Below, piece by piece: positions 51,783 through 60,713 of a stretch of 64,000 bases of DNA. The stretch spans positions 1 through 64,000 of the forward strand of contig NZ_CALNAT010000002.1 in assembly GCF_937873925.1 (NCBI RefSeq). The letters run 5' to 3'. The notes under the pieces are model-generated. The model was not told the origin of the DNA. It was given only the letters and a program-made list of their open reading frames with translations, and did not search any database. The position numbers were made by a program, and so were the translations under genes. Source of the stretch: an uncultured Proteiniphilum sp. (lineage in GTDB: Bacteria; Bacteroidota; Bacteroidia; Bacteroidales; Dysgonomonadaceae). Numbering within the stretch: position 1 is the first letter of the stretch; each line of letters starts with the position of its first letter.

Positions 51783-53012
51783 ATGCCACTGCAGTATAAA
51801 ATATTTCCGCCCGAGGCCCTTCGCACCACCGTGCACCTTCCTGCATCCAAAAGTATGAGTAACAGGGCGCTCATCCTGAATGCCCTGAGTTTAAGCCCGT
51901 ATCCGATCCAGAATCTGTCCAACTGTGAAGATACGCAAGTGCTCATAGACGTATTCAATTCCCAATCCAACGTGTTCGACATCAAGGCAGCCGGAACTGC
52001 CATGCGCTTCCTGACAGCTTTTCTGGCCGGAATGGAGGGTGAATGGATCGTCAAGGGTTCTAAACGGATGCATGAGAGACCTATCCATCCGCTGGTGGAA
52101 ACGCTCATTGCCTTGGGTGCCGAGGTCGACTATATAGAAAAAGAGGGGTATCCGCCCCTGAAAATAAAGGGTAGAAAACTGAAAGGAGGAGAAGTCTATC
52201 TCTCGGGCAATATCAGTTCGCAATTCATCTCTGCCTTATTGATGATAGCCCCCCTGATGGAAAACGGACTGGTAATGCATATCGAAAAGGAAATTGTGTC
52301 CAAACCATACATCCACCTTACTCTCAGCATGATGGAGAAATGCGGTGTACAGGTCAAATGGGAAAACAACCATATCACGGTGAAACCGCAAATATACAAT
52401 GCGGTGAAATTTGCGGTGGAACCGGACTGGACTGCCGCTTCGTATTGGTATGAGATGACCTCTCTCATTCCCGGCGCGGAAGTAACACTAAAGGGATTGG
52501 AGAAGAACAGTCTTCAGGGCGACGCCAATGTAACCAACCTGTTCAGCTATCTGGGTGTCACTACGGAATTCCTGCCGGACGGCATCATCATCAGGAATAC
52601 AAAAAAAAGGACCAAAAAATTTTTCCACGATTTTGTGAATGAACCTGACTTGGCACAAACTTTTGCAGCCACCTGTTGTTTTATGGGAGTACCGTTTCTT
52701 TTCTCCGGGATCCAAAGCCTGAAGATAAAAGAAACTGACAGGGTAGCCGCACTGATCAACGAACTGAAAAAGTTAGGCTATCTGCTCAAAGAAAACGGGA
52801 AAGGGATGCTCGAGTGGGACGGGGAACGTTGTTCCCCTGAAAAAGAACCCGCCATCGACACCTATGACGACCATCGGATGGCGATGTCCCTGGCTCCGGG
52901 TGCCATTCTATCCGGCTCACTCATCATCAATGATCCCAAAGTGGTATTCAAATCCTACCCTGATTTCTGGAACGACCTGAAACTGGCGGGGTTTACAATT
53001 GAGGAAAGGTAA
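51783..53012 (+). CDS. aroA: 3-phosphoshikimate 1-carboxyvinyltransferase
   Basis: EPSP synthase of the shikimate pathway, 409 residues, of the divergent Bacteroidota type. Motifs: LPASKSMSNRALILNAL (S3P binding), GTAMRFLTAFLA, GNISSQFISALLMIAPL, VEPDWTAASYWYEM, IKETDRVAAL and DTYDDHRMAMSLA. It lies 5 bp before a small membrane-anchored gene on the same strand. Confidence 0.93.
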   Translation: MPLQYKIFPPEALRTTVHLPASKSMSNRALILNALSLSPYPIQNLSNCEDTQVLIDVFNSQSNVFDIKAAGTAMRFLTAFLAGMEGEWIVKGSKRMHERPIHPLVETLIALGAEVDYIEKEGYPPLKIKGRKLKGGEVYLSGNISSQFISALLMIAPLMENGLVMHIEKEIVSKPYIHLTLSMMEKCGVQVKWENNHITVKPQIYNAVKFAVEPDWTAASYWYEMTSLIPGAEVTLKGLEKNSLQGDANVTNLFSYLGVTTEFLPDGIIIRNTKKRTKKFFHDFVNEPDLAQTFAATCCFMGVPFLFSGIQSLKIKETDRVAALINELKKLGYLLKENGKGMLEWDGERCSPEKEPAIDTYDDHRMAMSLAPGAILSGSLIINDPKVVFKSYPDFWNDLKLAGFTIEER

Positions 53013-53017
53013 TTATT

Positions 53018-53449
53018 ATGCAAAGTTTATTTCTTTTTACAGGTATTATACTCTTTTTCATACTGGCGCTTACCATCTCCAACTATTTGCAACGCAAGAA
53101 AGGGAACGATAAGCCCCGCGAAGCAACTCCCCCTGCCTTGGATCTGGGTGGAAGCGGCTGTTGCGGCGCACATGAAGTGTGTGAGCGGGACAGTTTGATC
53201 GCTGCTTTTGCAGAGAAACCGGAATATTTCGACGATGAGGAGCTCGATCAATATGCATACCGCGATTCGGACGGCTATGCTGCCAATGAAATAGATGAGT
53301 TCCGGGAGATCTTTTATTCCGTACTCGACCAAGAAAAGCCTCGCTGGGTAAGGAGTCTCTGTATGAGAGGCATCTCCCTCCCCGATCAGTTGAAAGATGA
53401 GGTACTGATGATCGTCAATGAACTGAGGACCGAAAAAATGCACGCCTGA
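53018..53449 (+). CDS. membrane-anchored protein with CCGAHEVC motif, unknown function
   Basis: A 143-residue protein with one N-terminal membrane helix (residues about 4-22), a short polar linker, then a Cys-rich motif GGSGCCGAHEVCERDS that could bind a metal or redox centre, and an acidic helical tail. Homologues in Bacteroidales are often labelled hypothetical or phospholipase without evidence. It is 5 bp after aroA and 13 bp before the metal-type ABC permease gene, suggesting one transcript. Confidence 0.78.
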   Translation: MQSLFLFTGIILFFILALTISNYLQRKKGNDKPREATPPALDLGGSGCCGAHEVCERDSLIAAFAEKPEYFDDEELDQYAYRDSDGYAANEIDEFREIFYSVLDQEKPRWVRSLCMRGISLPDQLKDEVLMIVNELRTEKMHA

Positions 53450-53462
53450 TGTCGTTGAACGG

Positions 53463-54281
53463 ATGAATATCATCGAACTCCTTGACTACCTTTTTTTTCG
53501 CAATGCTCTGTTAGGCAGCCTTTTTGCAAGTATTGCCGGAGGGATAATCGGCACCTATGTCGTTACAAAAAGACTGGTATTCATTAGCGGCGGTATCACC
53601 CATGCCTCCTTCGGAGGATTAGGAATAGGTTTCTATTTCGGACTGTCTCCCGTTTTGTCGGCTATGGCCTTCTCTATCCTGTCGGCATTCGGTATCCAAT
53701 GGCTGTCCCGGAAGCAGGGAATACGCGAGGATTCGGCCATCGCGGTCTTCTGGTCGCTGGGAATGGCCATCGGGATAGTACTCACTTTCCTCACGCCCGG
53801 ATATGCCCCCAACTTGTCGGAATACCTTTTTGGGAATATCCTTACCATCACCCGTAGCGATATTACAGCTCTGCTCGTTTTATCGCTGATCCTGATGCTT
53901 TTTTTCATCCTGTTTTACCACGCGATTGTTTCCGTGTCTTTCGACACCGAATTTGCCAGGACACGACGTCTCCCCACGCAGTTTATCGAGTATGCCATGA
54001 TGTTTTTTATTGCCATTACCATCGTGCTGAGCATCCGGCTGGTGGGAATTGTCCTGCTGATGTCGTTGATCACTGTACCGCAGATGACGGCCAACCTCTT
54101 CACGGTAAACTATTCGAAGATGATCTTCCTGTCCGTTCTGTTCAGTTTTGCAGGATGTGTGGCGGGGTTATTGCTCTCTTACTATCTGAATGTCCCCTCC
54201 GGCGCATTCATCATCTTTGTCCTTATCATGATATTCTTTATTGCCAAGGCAATAAAAGCCATTGCCGGGAAACCCCGTTAA
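53463..54281 (+). CDS. metal ABC transporter permease (ZnuB/TroC type)
   Basis: A 272-residue permease with about eight hydrophobic helices. GIIGTYVVTKRLVFISGGITHASFGG is the conserved start of the ABC-3 family, and LVGIVLLMSLITVPQMTANLF the conserved later helix. It would carry zinc or manganese inward. No ATPase or binding protein gene is next to it, so partners must be elsewhere. It follows the Cys-motif gene by 13 bp. Confidence 0.9.
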   Translation: MNIIELLDYLFFRNALLGSLFASIAGGIIGTYVVTKRLVFISGGITHASFGGLGIGFYFGLSPVLSAMAFSILSAFGIQWLSRKQGIREDSAIAVFWSLGMAIGIVLTFLTPGYAPNLSEYLFGNILTITRSDITALLVLSLILMLFFILFYHAIVSVSFDTEFARTRRLPTQFIEYAMMFFIAITIVLSIRLVGIVLLMSLITVPQMTANLFTVNYSKMIFLSVLFSFAGCVAGLLLSYYLNVPSGAFIIFVLIMIFFIAKAIKAIAGKPR

Positions 54282-54355
54282 CAGATTGCCTCGCCGGCAG
54301 TTCTTTTTCTCCTTCATTTCCCATTTTACAAAAAAATAATTACCAAAAACAGAGT

Positions 54356-55993
54356 ATGATCCAGCGACTTGTATTTCTTGTCATCTCACTATTGACACTT
54401 ATCCCCCCCTCTGTTGCCGACACCATCACAATAAAAGCAGCAAAAAAATACCTGAATATTCCCGTTTCCCATGCCGTTCAACGGGAAGTAATGGAAATCA
54501 AGGTAGACGGCAGGATAGAACGATTTTTCGAGATCCGTTTAGCGTCGGAGAAACCCGATTATTGGGTCTTTTGCGATATCTCGGCATTCAAAAGCAAAAC
54601 CGTCAGCATCTCTTTTCCATCGCCGGGCAAAGGGTTATCCCAAATCTATCAGTCCGATGAAATTGCCGGACAGGACAGCCTGTATGGAGAAAAGAACAGG
54701 CCGCAATTCCACTTCTCAAGCAGAAGAGGATGGAATAACGATCCCAACGGCCTCCTCTATTACCAAGGAGAATACCACCTCTTCTACCAACATAACCCTT
54801 ATGAACGGGAGTGGGGAAATATGCACTGGGGACATGCGGTGAGTGAAGACCTGATCCACTGGGAAGAGCTTCCCGTAGCGCTTTACCCGGACGAACACGG
54901 TACTATGTTTTCCGGTTCGGCCGTGATGGACTATCACCACAGCGCAGGATTCAATAAAGGAGGTGAACCGGCCATGGTGGCTCTATATACCGTTGACAAT
55001 GCCGACAGGCAAATACAGTGCCTCGCCTACAGCCTGGACAAGGGACGCACATGGACCAAATATGCACACAATCCGGTGATCGACTCAAAAGAGAAGTGGG
55101 GCAGCAAAGACACACGCGACCCTAAGGTATTCTGGTATGAACCCGGCAAGAAATGGGTCATGGTCCTCAACGAAAGGGACGGACACTCCATCTACAATTC
55201 CACCGACCTGAGAGAATGGATATTCAAAAGTCACATTACAGGATTCTGGGAGTGCCCGGAACTGTTTGAGCTCCCTGTGGATAATGACGTATCCCATAAA
55301 AAATGGGTGATGTACGGAGCTTCAGGCACTTATATGATCGGAAGTTTCAATGGTGAAGAGTTTATTCCTGAATCAGGCAAACACTACTATACCACCGGTT
55401 CAGGCTATGCGGGACAAACATTCAACAATATTCCGGAATCCGACGGCAGGCGTATCCAGATAAGCTGGGGTCGTATTCCCGCAGCAGACATGCCTTTTAA
55501 CATGCTGATGTTGCTGCCGACCGAATTAACGCTACGCACAACCCAAGGGGGGGTCAGGCTGTTCAGTTATCCGGTTAAAGAGGTGAATCGACTGGTCAAT
55601 AAAAACAAAAAGTGGAAAAACCTGAGTACCGAAGAAGCAAACATAGCTGTTAATGAATTCCGCGATGAATCTCTGTTGCACATCAGGCTCACTTTAAGTC
55701 TCTCACATGCTACGGGAGCAGGCCTCGATTTCAAAGGACAAACCCTGTTGAATTACGACATGAATTTCAACACGGTCAATGGTGTCTTCTATTCTCCCGA
55801 CAATATGACCAGTATGGAGATTTCAGCGGATATTTTCATCGACAGGACCTCTGTGGAGGTCTTCATCGATAACGGTGCATACTCCTGCTCTTTCGAAAGA
55901 AAGACAGCAGACCCGGAGAAAGGATTCAACTTCTGGGGAAATAATATCAGAATCAAAGAACTTGAACTGTCTACGCTCCTATCTATCTGGTGA
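54356..55993 (+). CDS. glycoside hydrolase family 32 (levanase/beta-fructosidase)
   Basis: A 545-residue secreted fructan or sucrose hydrolase. The start at 54356 (MIQRLVFLVISLLTLIPPSVA, signal peptide) is preferred; upstream codons lie in the permease gene. After an N-terminal beta-domain, the five-bladed propeller holds the nucleophile motif GWNNDPNGL, the transition-state stabiliser DTRDPKVF and the acid/base motif FWECPELF. A C-terminal beta-sandwich includes SADIFIDRTSVEVFIDNG. No SusC/D pair or fructokinase gene is nearby. Confidence 0.92.
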   Translation: MIQRLVFLVISLLTLIPPSVADTITIKAAKKYLNIPVSHAVQREVMEIKVDGRIERFFEIRLASEKPDYWVFCDISAFKSKTVSISFPSPGKGLSQIYQSDEIAGQDSLYGEKNRPQFHFSSRRGWNNDPNGLLYYQGEYHLFYQHNPYEREWGNMHWGHAVSEDLIHWEELPVALYPDEHGTMFSGSAVMDYHHSAGFNKGGEPAMVALYTVDNADRQIQCLAYSLDKGRTWTKYAHNPVIDSKEKWGSKDTRDPKVFWYEPGKKWVMVLNERDGHSIYNSTDLREWIFKSHITGFWECPELFELPVDNDVSHKKWVMYGASGTYMIGSFNGEEFIPESGKHYYTTGSGYAGQTFNNIPESDGRRIQISWGRIPAADMPFNMLMLLPTELTLRTTQGGVRLFSYPVKEVNRLVNKNKKWKNLSTEEANIAVNEFRDESLLHIRLTLSLSHATGAGLDFKGQTLLNYDMNFNTVNGVFYSPDNMTSMEISADIFIDRTSVEVFIDNGAYSCSFERKTADPEKGFNFWGNNIRIKELELSTLLSIW

Positions 55994-56129
55994 AAAAGAT
56001 ATCCCGTTTGAAAAGGTTTATCCGAACCCGGATGTCAAAAATTAAACAGCAGCCAAGGGAATACGAAACAATAAAATCCTTTTTTTCGAGTTAAATAAAA
56101 AGATAATTACTCGGAAAAGGAGATCACCG

Positions 56130-58211
56130 GTGTTGTTGAAAGAAAAAACAGAATTGATTTTTTTGGTATATTCATCTGCTTGCCGGCATTGTTGTGAGCA
56201 GTTGAAAGAAAAAACAAGCTCCATCCTTTGGGGAGTGGCCTGCCTTGTTCTTTTTACGGGATGTTCTGCCGGAAAGAATACAACCGGCACACGCGCCTAC
56301 CATGAACTCACCACACGCTATAATATCTTTTTCAATGCCGAAGAGGCTTATTATGAAATCCTGAAGGAGAGATCGGAAAACTTCCGCGAGGATTATGCCG
56401 AGGTACTTCCTTTTTACCCCTCCACCTCCGCTGCGGAGAAGCCGGTATCCGGCGGACCTTTCGACCCGGTGATCGACAAAACCGGGAAAGCCATCCGGGA
56501 GCACTCCATAACGGCAAAACCACGCCGCGATCCCACCAAAGCCCCTTCACAGGAATACCGCCAATGGCTCCGTCGGGACGAGTTCAACCCGTTCCTGAAA
56601 AATGTATGGCTGCTGCGGGGGAAGGCCTTTTTGCAAAACGGGAATCATGACCAGGCGCTTTCGGTATTCTCCGGGATGCTGCGTCTCTTCAGCTATGATA
56701 CCGGCCTGACAGATGAAACGGAGATCTGGCTGCTGCGGACATACGCGGAGATGGGAAGAACATACGACGCGGAGAAAACAGCCTATGCTTTAAAAAGCAA
56801 GAGGTTACCCGGGCACCTGGAGAAACTGTTCAATGAGCACTACACATACTTCCTGATCCGGAAAAAGGAGTTTGCAGAGGCGATCCCTCACTTGCGGAAA
56901 ACAATAGAGAAAGAATCCGATTATTCCCGAAAGAAAAGATTACAATTCCTTCTCGGGCAGATCTACGCGATAACCGGAGAAGAGGGTAAAGCCTGCCATG
57001 CTTTCGAAGAGGTGAAAGGGATCCGTACCCCTTTCGAACTCACACTGAACGCCACTATCTGGCAATCAGCCCTGACATCGGGGGGGCAACAACATACAAT
57101 AATGCGCCGCCTGAAGAAAATGGAGCAAAAGATCAATGATACGGATTCACTCATGTTTTCCAATCAACGCTACCGGATCTACCTGAAGACCGGCAACGAT
57201 TCGCTGGCGCAGGCTTTCCGCCCCCCCGAACCGGACAATGATGCGGCAAAGGAGACAACAACGGCAGCAGCCGTCACTGACTCAACCGCCGGGAACCTTC
57301 AGGGCATAGAAAACACTCCTCAACGCTTGTCACAGGGAAGAACCCTGGCAGAAAATGCCGCTTTACACAGGCAGTGGCAATCCCGAAACGGGCTATGGCA
57401 ATCCCGGCCAGCCGGCTCAACGGAGTCAACAGAGTCAACAGAGACGGGAAAAGATAAGATGGCTCCATTCAGCGCCAACCGAAATGGTCCGCATTACCTC
57501 CTGCTTACCTTTACCCCGGGCTCGGCTGATAAGAACCGTCTTCTCTTCACAACGGCGGACTTCAATTTTTCCCATTTCAAACTTCGCAGGTTCAATTTCT
57601 CCTACATTTACCTGTCGGCATCGGAAGCACTTCAAATAGAGCCTTTCGGATCATTTGAGGAGGTATCCCGATATACGGAGATGATGCGCTCCGATTCCCT
57701 TTTCCGCACTGCCCTTCCCGTGGGGATCACCCCCGTTATAATTTCTGAAGAAAATCTGAAGACCCTCCGGTCGGGCGAGAGGATGGATGAATACAACCTC
57801 TTCTATGCTGAAAGCATAGCGCCTGTGCAGAGGCCCTTTCAACCGGTAAGGAGAGATGAAACGGCAGAAATTGAAGAAAAGAGCGCGCCGGAATCGGAAA
57901 AGATCGTATCTTTGAAGACCTCCCCGGCCACAATCCCGGAACAGAAAGAAGTCCCCGCTCAGCCGGAGCCGATTCCTCAGGTTGAACGGGTAACACCCGA
58001 AGCATTGAAACGGAGGCTCGAGCAGAATGCCGCCAAAGCATTGCAGCAACAGCAGGAAACAACACCCCGCAAAAGCAGGGAAGAGTTGCTGAAAGAGCGG
58101 GAACAGCAGCGGGAGAAAAGGATCCGGCAAAGAGAACGGGAGATGAAAGAGAAGCTCCGAAAACGCGAAGCGGCCTTGAAACAACGCGAAAGGGAAAGGG
58201 AACTTCGTTAA
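56130..58211 (+). CDS. TPR-containing lipoprotein resembling PorW/SprE
   Basis: A large envelope protein of up to 693 residues. The lipobox is VLFTGCSAG; the likeliest start may be the TTG at 56202 (LKEKTSSILW) rather than the GTG at 56130, giving a 25-residue signal peptide. The N-terminal part (GTRAYHELTTRYNIFFNAEEAYYEILK) and TPR-like helices (about 150-310) resemble the PorW/SprE family, which supports the type IX secretion system in Bacteroidota. The tail (from about 590) is highly charged, rich in Glu, Arg and Lys. No other secretion genes are adjacent. Confidence 0.8.
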   Translation: MLLKEKTELIFLVYSSACRHCCEQLKEKTSSILWGVACLVLFTGCSAGKNTTGTRAYHELTTRYNIFFNAEEAYYEILKERSENFREDYAEVLPFYPSTSAAEKPVSGGPFDPVIDKTGKAIREHSITAKPRRDPTKAPSQEYRQWLRRDEFNPFLKNVWLLRGKAFLQNGNHDQALSVFSGMLRLFSYDTGLTDETEIWLLRTYAEMGRTYDAEKTAYALKSKRLPGHLEKLFNEHYTYFLIRKKEFAEAIPHLRKTIEKESDYSRKKRLQFLLGQIYAITGEEGKACHAFEEVKGIRTPFELTLNATIWQSALTSGGQQHTIMRRLKKMEQKINDTDSLMFSNQRYRIYLKTGNDSLAQAFRPPEPDNDAAKETTTAAAVTDSTAGNLQGIENTPQRLSQGRTLAENAALHRQWQSRNGLWQSRPAGSTESTESTETGKDKMAPFSANRNGPHYLLLTFTPGSADKNRLLFTTADFNFSHFKLRRFNFSYIYLSASEALQIEPFGSFEEVSRYTEMMRSDSLFRTALPVGITPVIISEENLKTLRSGERMDEYNLFYAESIAPVQRPFQPVRRDETAEIEEKSAPESEKIVSLKTSPATIPEQKEVPAQPEPIPQVERVTPEALKRRLEQNAAKALQQQQETTPRKSREELLKEREQQREKRIRQREREMKEKLRKREAALKQRERERELR

Positions 58212-58275
58212 ACTAAATGAGCAGAGGATAAGCTTGCTTATACCATGCCATAGATAGAAAACGACTACATTTATT

Positions 58276-58300
58276 GAAGAGAAGAGAAGAGAAGAGAAGA
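58276..58300 (+). repeat. pentanucleotide repeat (GAAGA)x5 in the rdgB leader
   Basis: Five perfect GAAGA units followed by GAAAA, 19-43 bp upstream of the rdgB ATG. The purine-rich units resemble ribosome-binding sites, so copy number could tune translation. Confidence 0.85.
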
Positions 58301-58318
58301 GAAAATAAAAGAACAGCA

Positions 58319-58906
58319 ATGAGAGAAATGGTTTTTGCCACCAACAATCAACATAAACTCAACGAAATCCAAAAAATTACGGCAGGAAGATTACGGATTT
58401 CCGGCCTCGCCGATATCGGCTGCCACCAAGAGATCGAAGAGACGGGCAACACCCTGGAAGAAAATGCGCTGATCAAGGCGAGATTCGTCAGGGAGAGATA
58501 TGGTTACGACTGCTTCGCAGATGATACCGGTCTCGAAGTGGAAGCACTTGAAGGCGCACCCGGCGTCTATTCGTCACGGTACGCGGGAAATGGCTGCAAC
58601 CCGGTGGACAATATGGATAAATTACTCACGGCATTACAAGGGAACAAAAACCGTGCGGCACAATTCCGCACGGTGATCGCGCTGGTCATCAACGGAAAAG
58701 AGCACTTTTTCGACGGAATAATCAGAGGGAGGATCATCGAAGAAAAGCGGGGTTCGGGCGGTTTCGGATACGACCCCGTTTTCATGCCTGACGGCTACGA
58801 TCAGACCTTCGCCGAACTGGGCCACGAGGTAAAGAACAGCATCAGCCACCGGGCGCTGGCCATGGAGAAATTGGTCGATTTTCTTTATTCTTACAATTTA
58901 AAATAA
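58319..58906 (+). CDS. rdgB: RdgB/HAM1 family non-canonical purine NTP pyrophosphatase
   Basis: Hydrolyses dITP, XTP and ITP to clean the nucleotide pool. The start at 58319 is preferred; upstream in-frame codons are the GAAGA repeat. Motifs are [39 protein letters not shown] (catalytic Asp and substrate pocket), [11 protein letters not shown] and [10 protein letters not shown]. Length 195 aa is normal. Six bases separate it from the Gfo/Idh/MocA gene. Confidence 0.93.
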   Translation: MREMVFATNNQHKLNEIQKITAGRLRISGLADIGCHQEIEETGNTLEENALIKARFVRERYGYDCFADDTGLEVEALEGAPGVYSSRYAGNGCNPVDNMDKLLTALQGNKNRAAQFRTVIALVINGKEHFFDGIIRGRIIEEKRGSGGFGYDPVFMPDGYDQTFAELGHEVKNSISHRALAMEKLVDFLYSYNLK

Positions 58907-58912
58907 TAACCT

Positions 58913-59974
58913 ATGTCAACCAACATTCGCACAGGCATTATCGGCTACGGACTCTCCGGCCGGGTATTTCATGCTCCTTTTATAGATGTAGTAGAAGGAT
59001 TCGAACTTACGAAGATCAGTACATCCGACCCTGAAAAAGAAGCGCTTATTGAGGAGCGGTATCCTATCACCGCAGTCGTACCCGACGGGAAAGGAATCAT
59101 CGACGATCCTGAGATCGATCTTGTCATTGTCACTTCGCCCAATACCGACCACTTCCGCTGGGCGCGGGAAGCGCTGCTGGCCGGCAAGCACGTGGTAGTG
59201 GAAAAACCGTTCACGGTAAATGTGGACGAAGCCCGTGAACTGATCGAAATAGCAAAGCGGCAACAAAAAATCCTCACCGTCTATCACAACCGTCGTTTCA
59301 CGAGCGACACCAAAACGGTGAAAAAATTGCTCGACAGCGGTCTCCTCGGCGAGATCATTGATTACGAAACACACTTCGACCGCTACCGTACCGATCCCCG
59401 TCCAAGAGGTGCATGGCGTGAAGAACCGCTACCCGGCTCGGGTATTTTTTACGACCTGGGCTCCCATCTGATCGACCAGGCACTTTGGTTTTTCGGTATG
59501 CCGGAAGCGGTGACGGCCGCAATCAATATGCAACGCCCCTGGGCAAAGGCGGACGACCACTTCGATGTGCGGCTTCACTACCCCACCTTTACCGCCACCC
59601 TGAAATCGGGGATGATCTGCCGTATTCCCGGAGCTACCTATATGCTCCACGGCACGAACGGATCGTTTGTGAAATACGGACTCGACGTGCAGGAAGCTAC
59701 GCTCGACGGTGGCGCCAGACCCGAAGGAAAAGATTGGGGGCGTGAACCCGAAAATATCTGGGGCACCATCAATGCCGATTACAAAGGGGTGAAAATTCAA
59801 GGGAAGATTGAGAGTGAGCATGGCGACTACCGTAATTACTTCATCAACCTCCGCGATGCCATCAATGGTACAGCGCTTCTCGCCGTCAAGCCGGAAGAAG
59901 CCCTCAATGTAATGCGGATCATCGAACTGGCATTCCGCAGCAGCCGCGAAAAGAGAACAATCACAATTGAATAA
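58913..59974 (+). CDS. Gfo/Idh/MocA family oxidoreductase
   Basis: An NAD(P)-dependent oxidoreductase of 353 residues. It has the Rossmann motif GIIGYGLSGRVFHAPFID near the start, the EKP motif (HVVVEKPFTVNVDEA) in the first domain and a C-terminal domain beginning about residue 125. No signal peptide. The substrate (sugar or inositol-type compound) is unknown. It follows rdgB by 6 bp and precedes an antitoxin fragment. Confidence 0.9.
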   Translation: MSTNIRTGIIGYGLSGRVFHAPFIDVVEGFELTKISTSDPEKEALIEERYPITAVVPDGKGIIDDPEIDLVIVTSPNTDHFRWAREALLAGKHVVVEKPFTVNVDEARELIEIAKRQQKILTVYHNRRFTSDTKTVKKLLDSGLLGEIIDYETHFDRYRTDPRPRGAWREEPLPGSGIFYDLGSHLIDQALWFFGMPEAVTAAINMQRPWAKADDHFDVRLHYPTFTATLKSGMICRIPGATYMLHGTNGSFVKYGLDVQEATLDGGARPEGKDWGREPENIWGTINADYKGVKIQGKIESEHGDYRNYFINLRDAINGTALLAVKPEEALNVMRIIELAFRSSREKRTITIE

Positions 59975-59992
59975 TCGTTTAAAAAGTGGATC

Positions 59993-60064
59993 ATGAGATC
60001 CGATGCTATAAAACTGGAACTCATCGAATGGCTTGTCCGGCTTGAAGATTCAGAGGTTATTTAA
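59993..60064 (+). pseudogene. short antitoxin-like fragment
   Basis: A 23-codon frame, MRSDAIKLELIEWLVRLEDS and three further residues, matches the typical first helices of small Bacteroidota antitoxin-like proteins that precede RelE/ParE toxins. The frame stops at once; no toxin follows. Probably a remnant. Confidence 0.35.
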
Positions 60065-60071
60065 TTTTGAT

Positions 60072-60079
60072 TACTTTTG
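60072..60079 (+). promoter_or_regulatory. -7 promoter box upstream of the ECF sigma gene
   Basis: TACTTTTG, 25 bp before the ATG at 60105. Confidence 0.6.
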
Positions 60080-60104
60080 TAACTCGTTCCATTGCTGATT
60101 GCCG

Positions 60105-60614
60105 ATGAGGAATTTAGAAAAACAGTTTTCCGGATATTTTCATACCTATTACCGTCCGCTTTGCCTGCACGCCCTGCATTTCATGGGGAATGCCGAGGAA
60201 GCCGAGGATATCGTGCAGGAAACATTTGTGAACCTGTGGGATAAAAGGGAGCAATTAGAAACGATCAGATCGGTAAAATCGTATCTCTACACCGCTGTTC
60301 GAAATAATTGCCTGACCCGTATCCGCGACGCAAACCCCACCACTTCGCTCGACATGCTCCCACCCGACGAACTGCTTTCGGAGGAAGAACAGGTGGAGCG
60401 CGCCGGGATGGAGTCCTGCATCTGGAAAATGATCGATGAATTACCGGAACGCCGCCGCAAAATTTTTCTGCTGGCAAAACGCGACGGAATAAGTTACAAA
60501 GAAATTGCCGAACAAACCGGATTGTCCGTCAAGACCGTTGAGAACCATGTATTTCGCGCTATGCAATCGCTTCGCACCAAAGATATCAAAACCTGGCTTT
60601 TCTTTTTTACGTGA
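60105..60614 (+). CDS. ECF-type RNA polymerase sigma-70 factor
   Basis: A 169-residue extracytoplasmic-function sigma factor. Region 2 (about residues 8-75: YYRPLCLHALHFMGNAEEAEDIVQ, then FVNLWDKRE) and region 4 (about 115-160: LPERRRKIFLLAKRDGISYKEIAEQTGLSVKTVENHV) are clear. The ATG at 60105 is chosen over the TTG at 60099. It is a Bacteroidota FecI-like type. The partner FecR gene is separated from it by two barrel genes, which is unusual. A palindrome GTGAAAATTTTCAC overlaps its stop codon. Confidence 0.92.
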   Translation: MRNLEKQFSGYFHTYYRPLCLHALHFMGNAEEAEDIVQETFVNLWDKREQLETIRSVKSYLYTAVRNNCLTRIRDANPTTSLDMLPPDELLSEEEQVERAGMESCIWKMIDELPERRRKIFLLAKRDGISYKEIAEQTGLSVKTVENHVFRAMQSLRTKDIKTWLFFFT

Positions 60615-60624
60615 AAATTTTCAC
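60611..60624. promoter_or_regulatory. palindrome at the end of the sigma gene
   Basis: GTGAAAATTTTCAC is perfectly symmetric and spans the stop codon. No T-run of terminator type follows directly, though the downstream DNA is T-rich. It could be a regulatory site or an attenuator. Confidence 0.35.
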
Positions 60625-60713
60625 TTTCGAGTGAGGGGTTTTGATTTTTCTGCGTCTTAGAGTAAAAGGTATTTGAAAAAAAAGAAATAAACACTTTTTA
60701 ATTATTTACATCT

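Noticed and set aside
54155..54355. upstream start for the GH32 gene
   Set aside because: The extension lies in the permease gene and has no signal peptide; the peptide starting at 54356 does.
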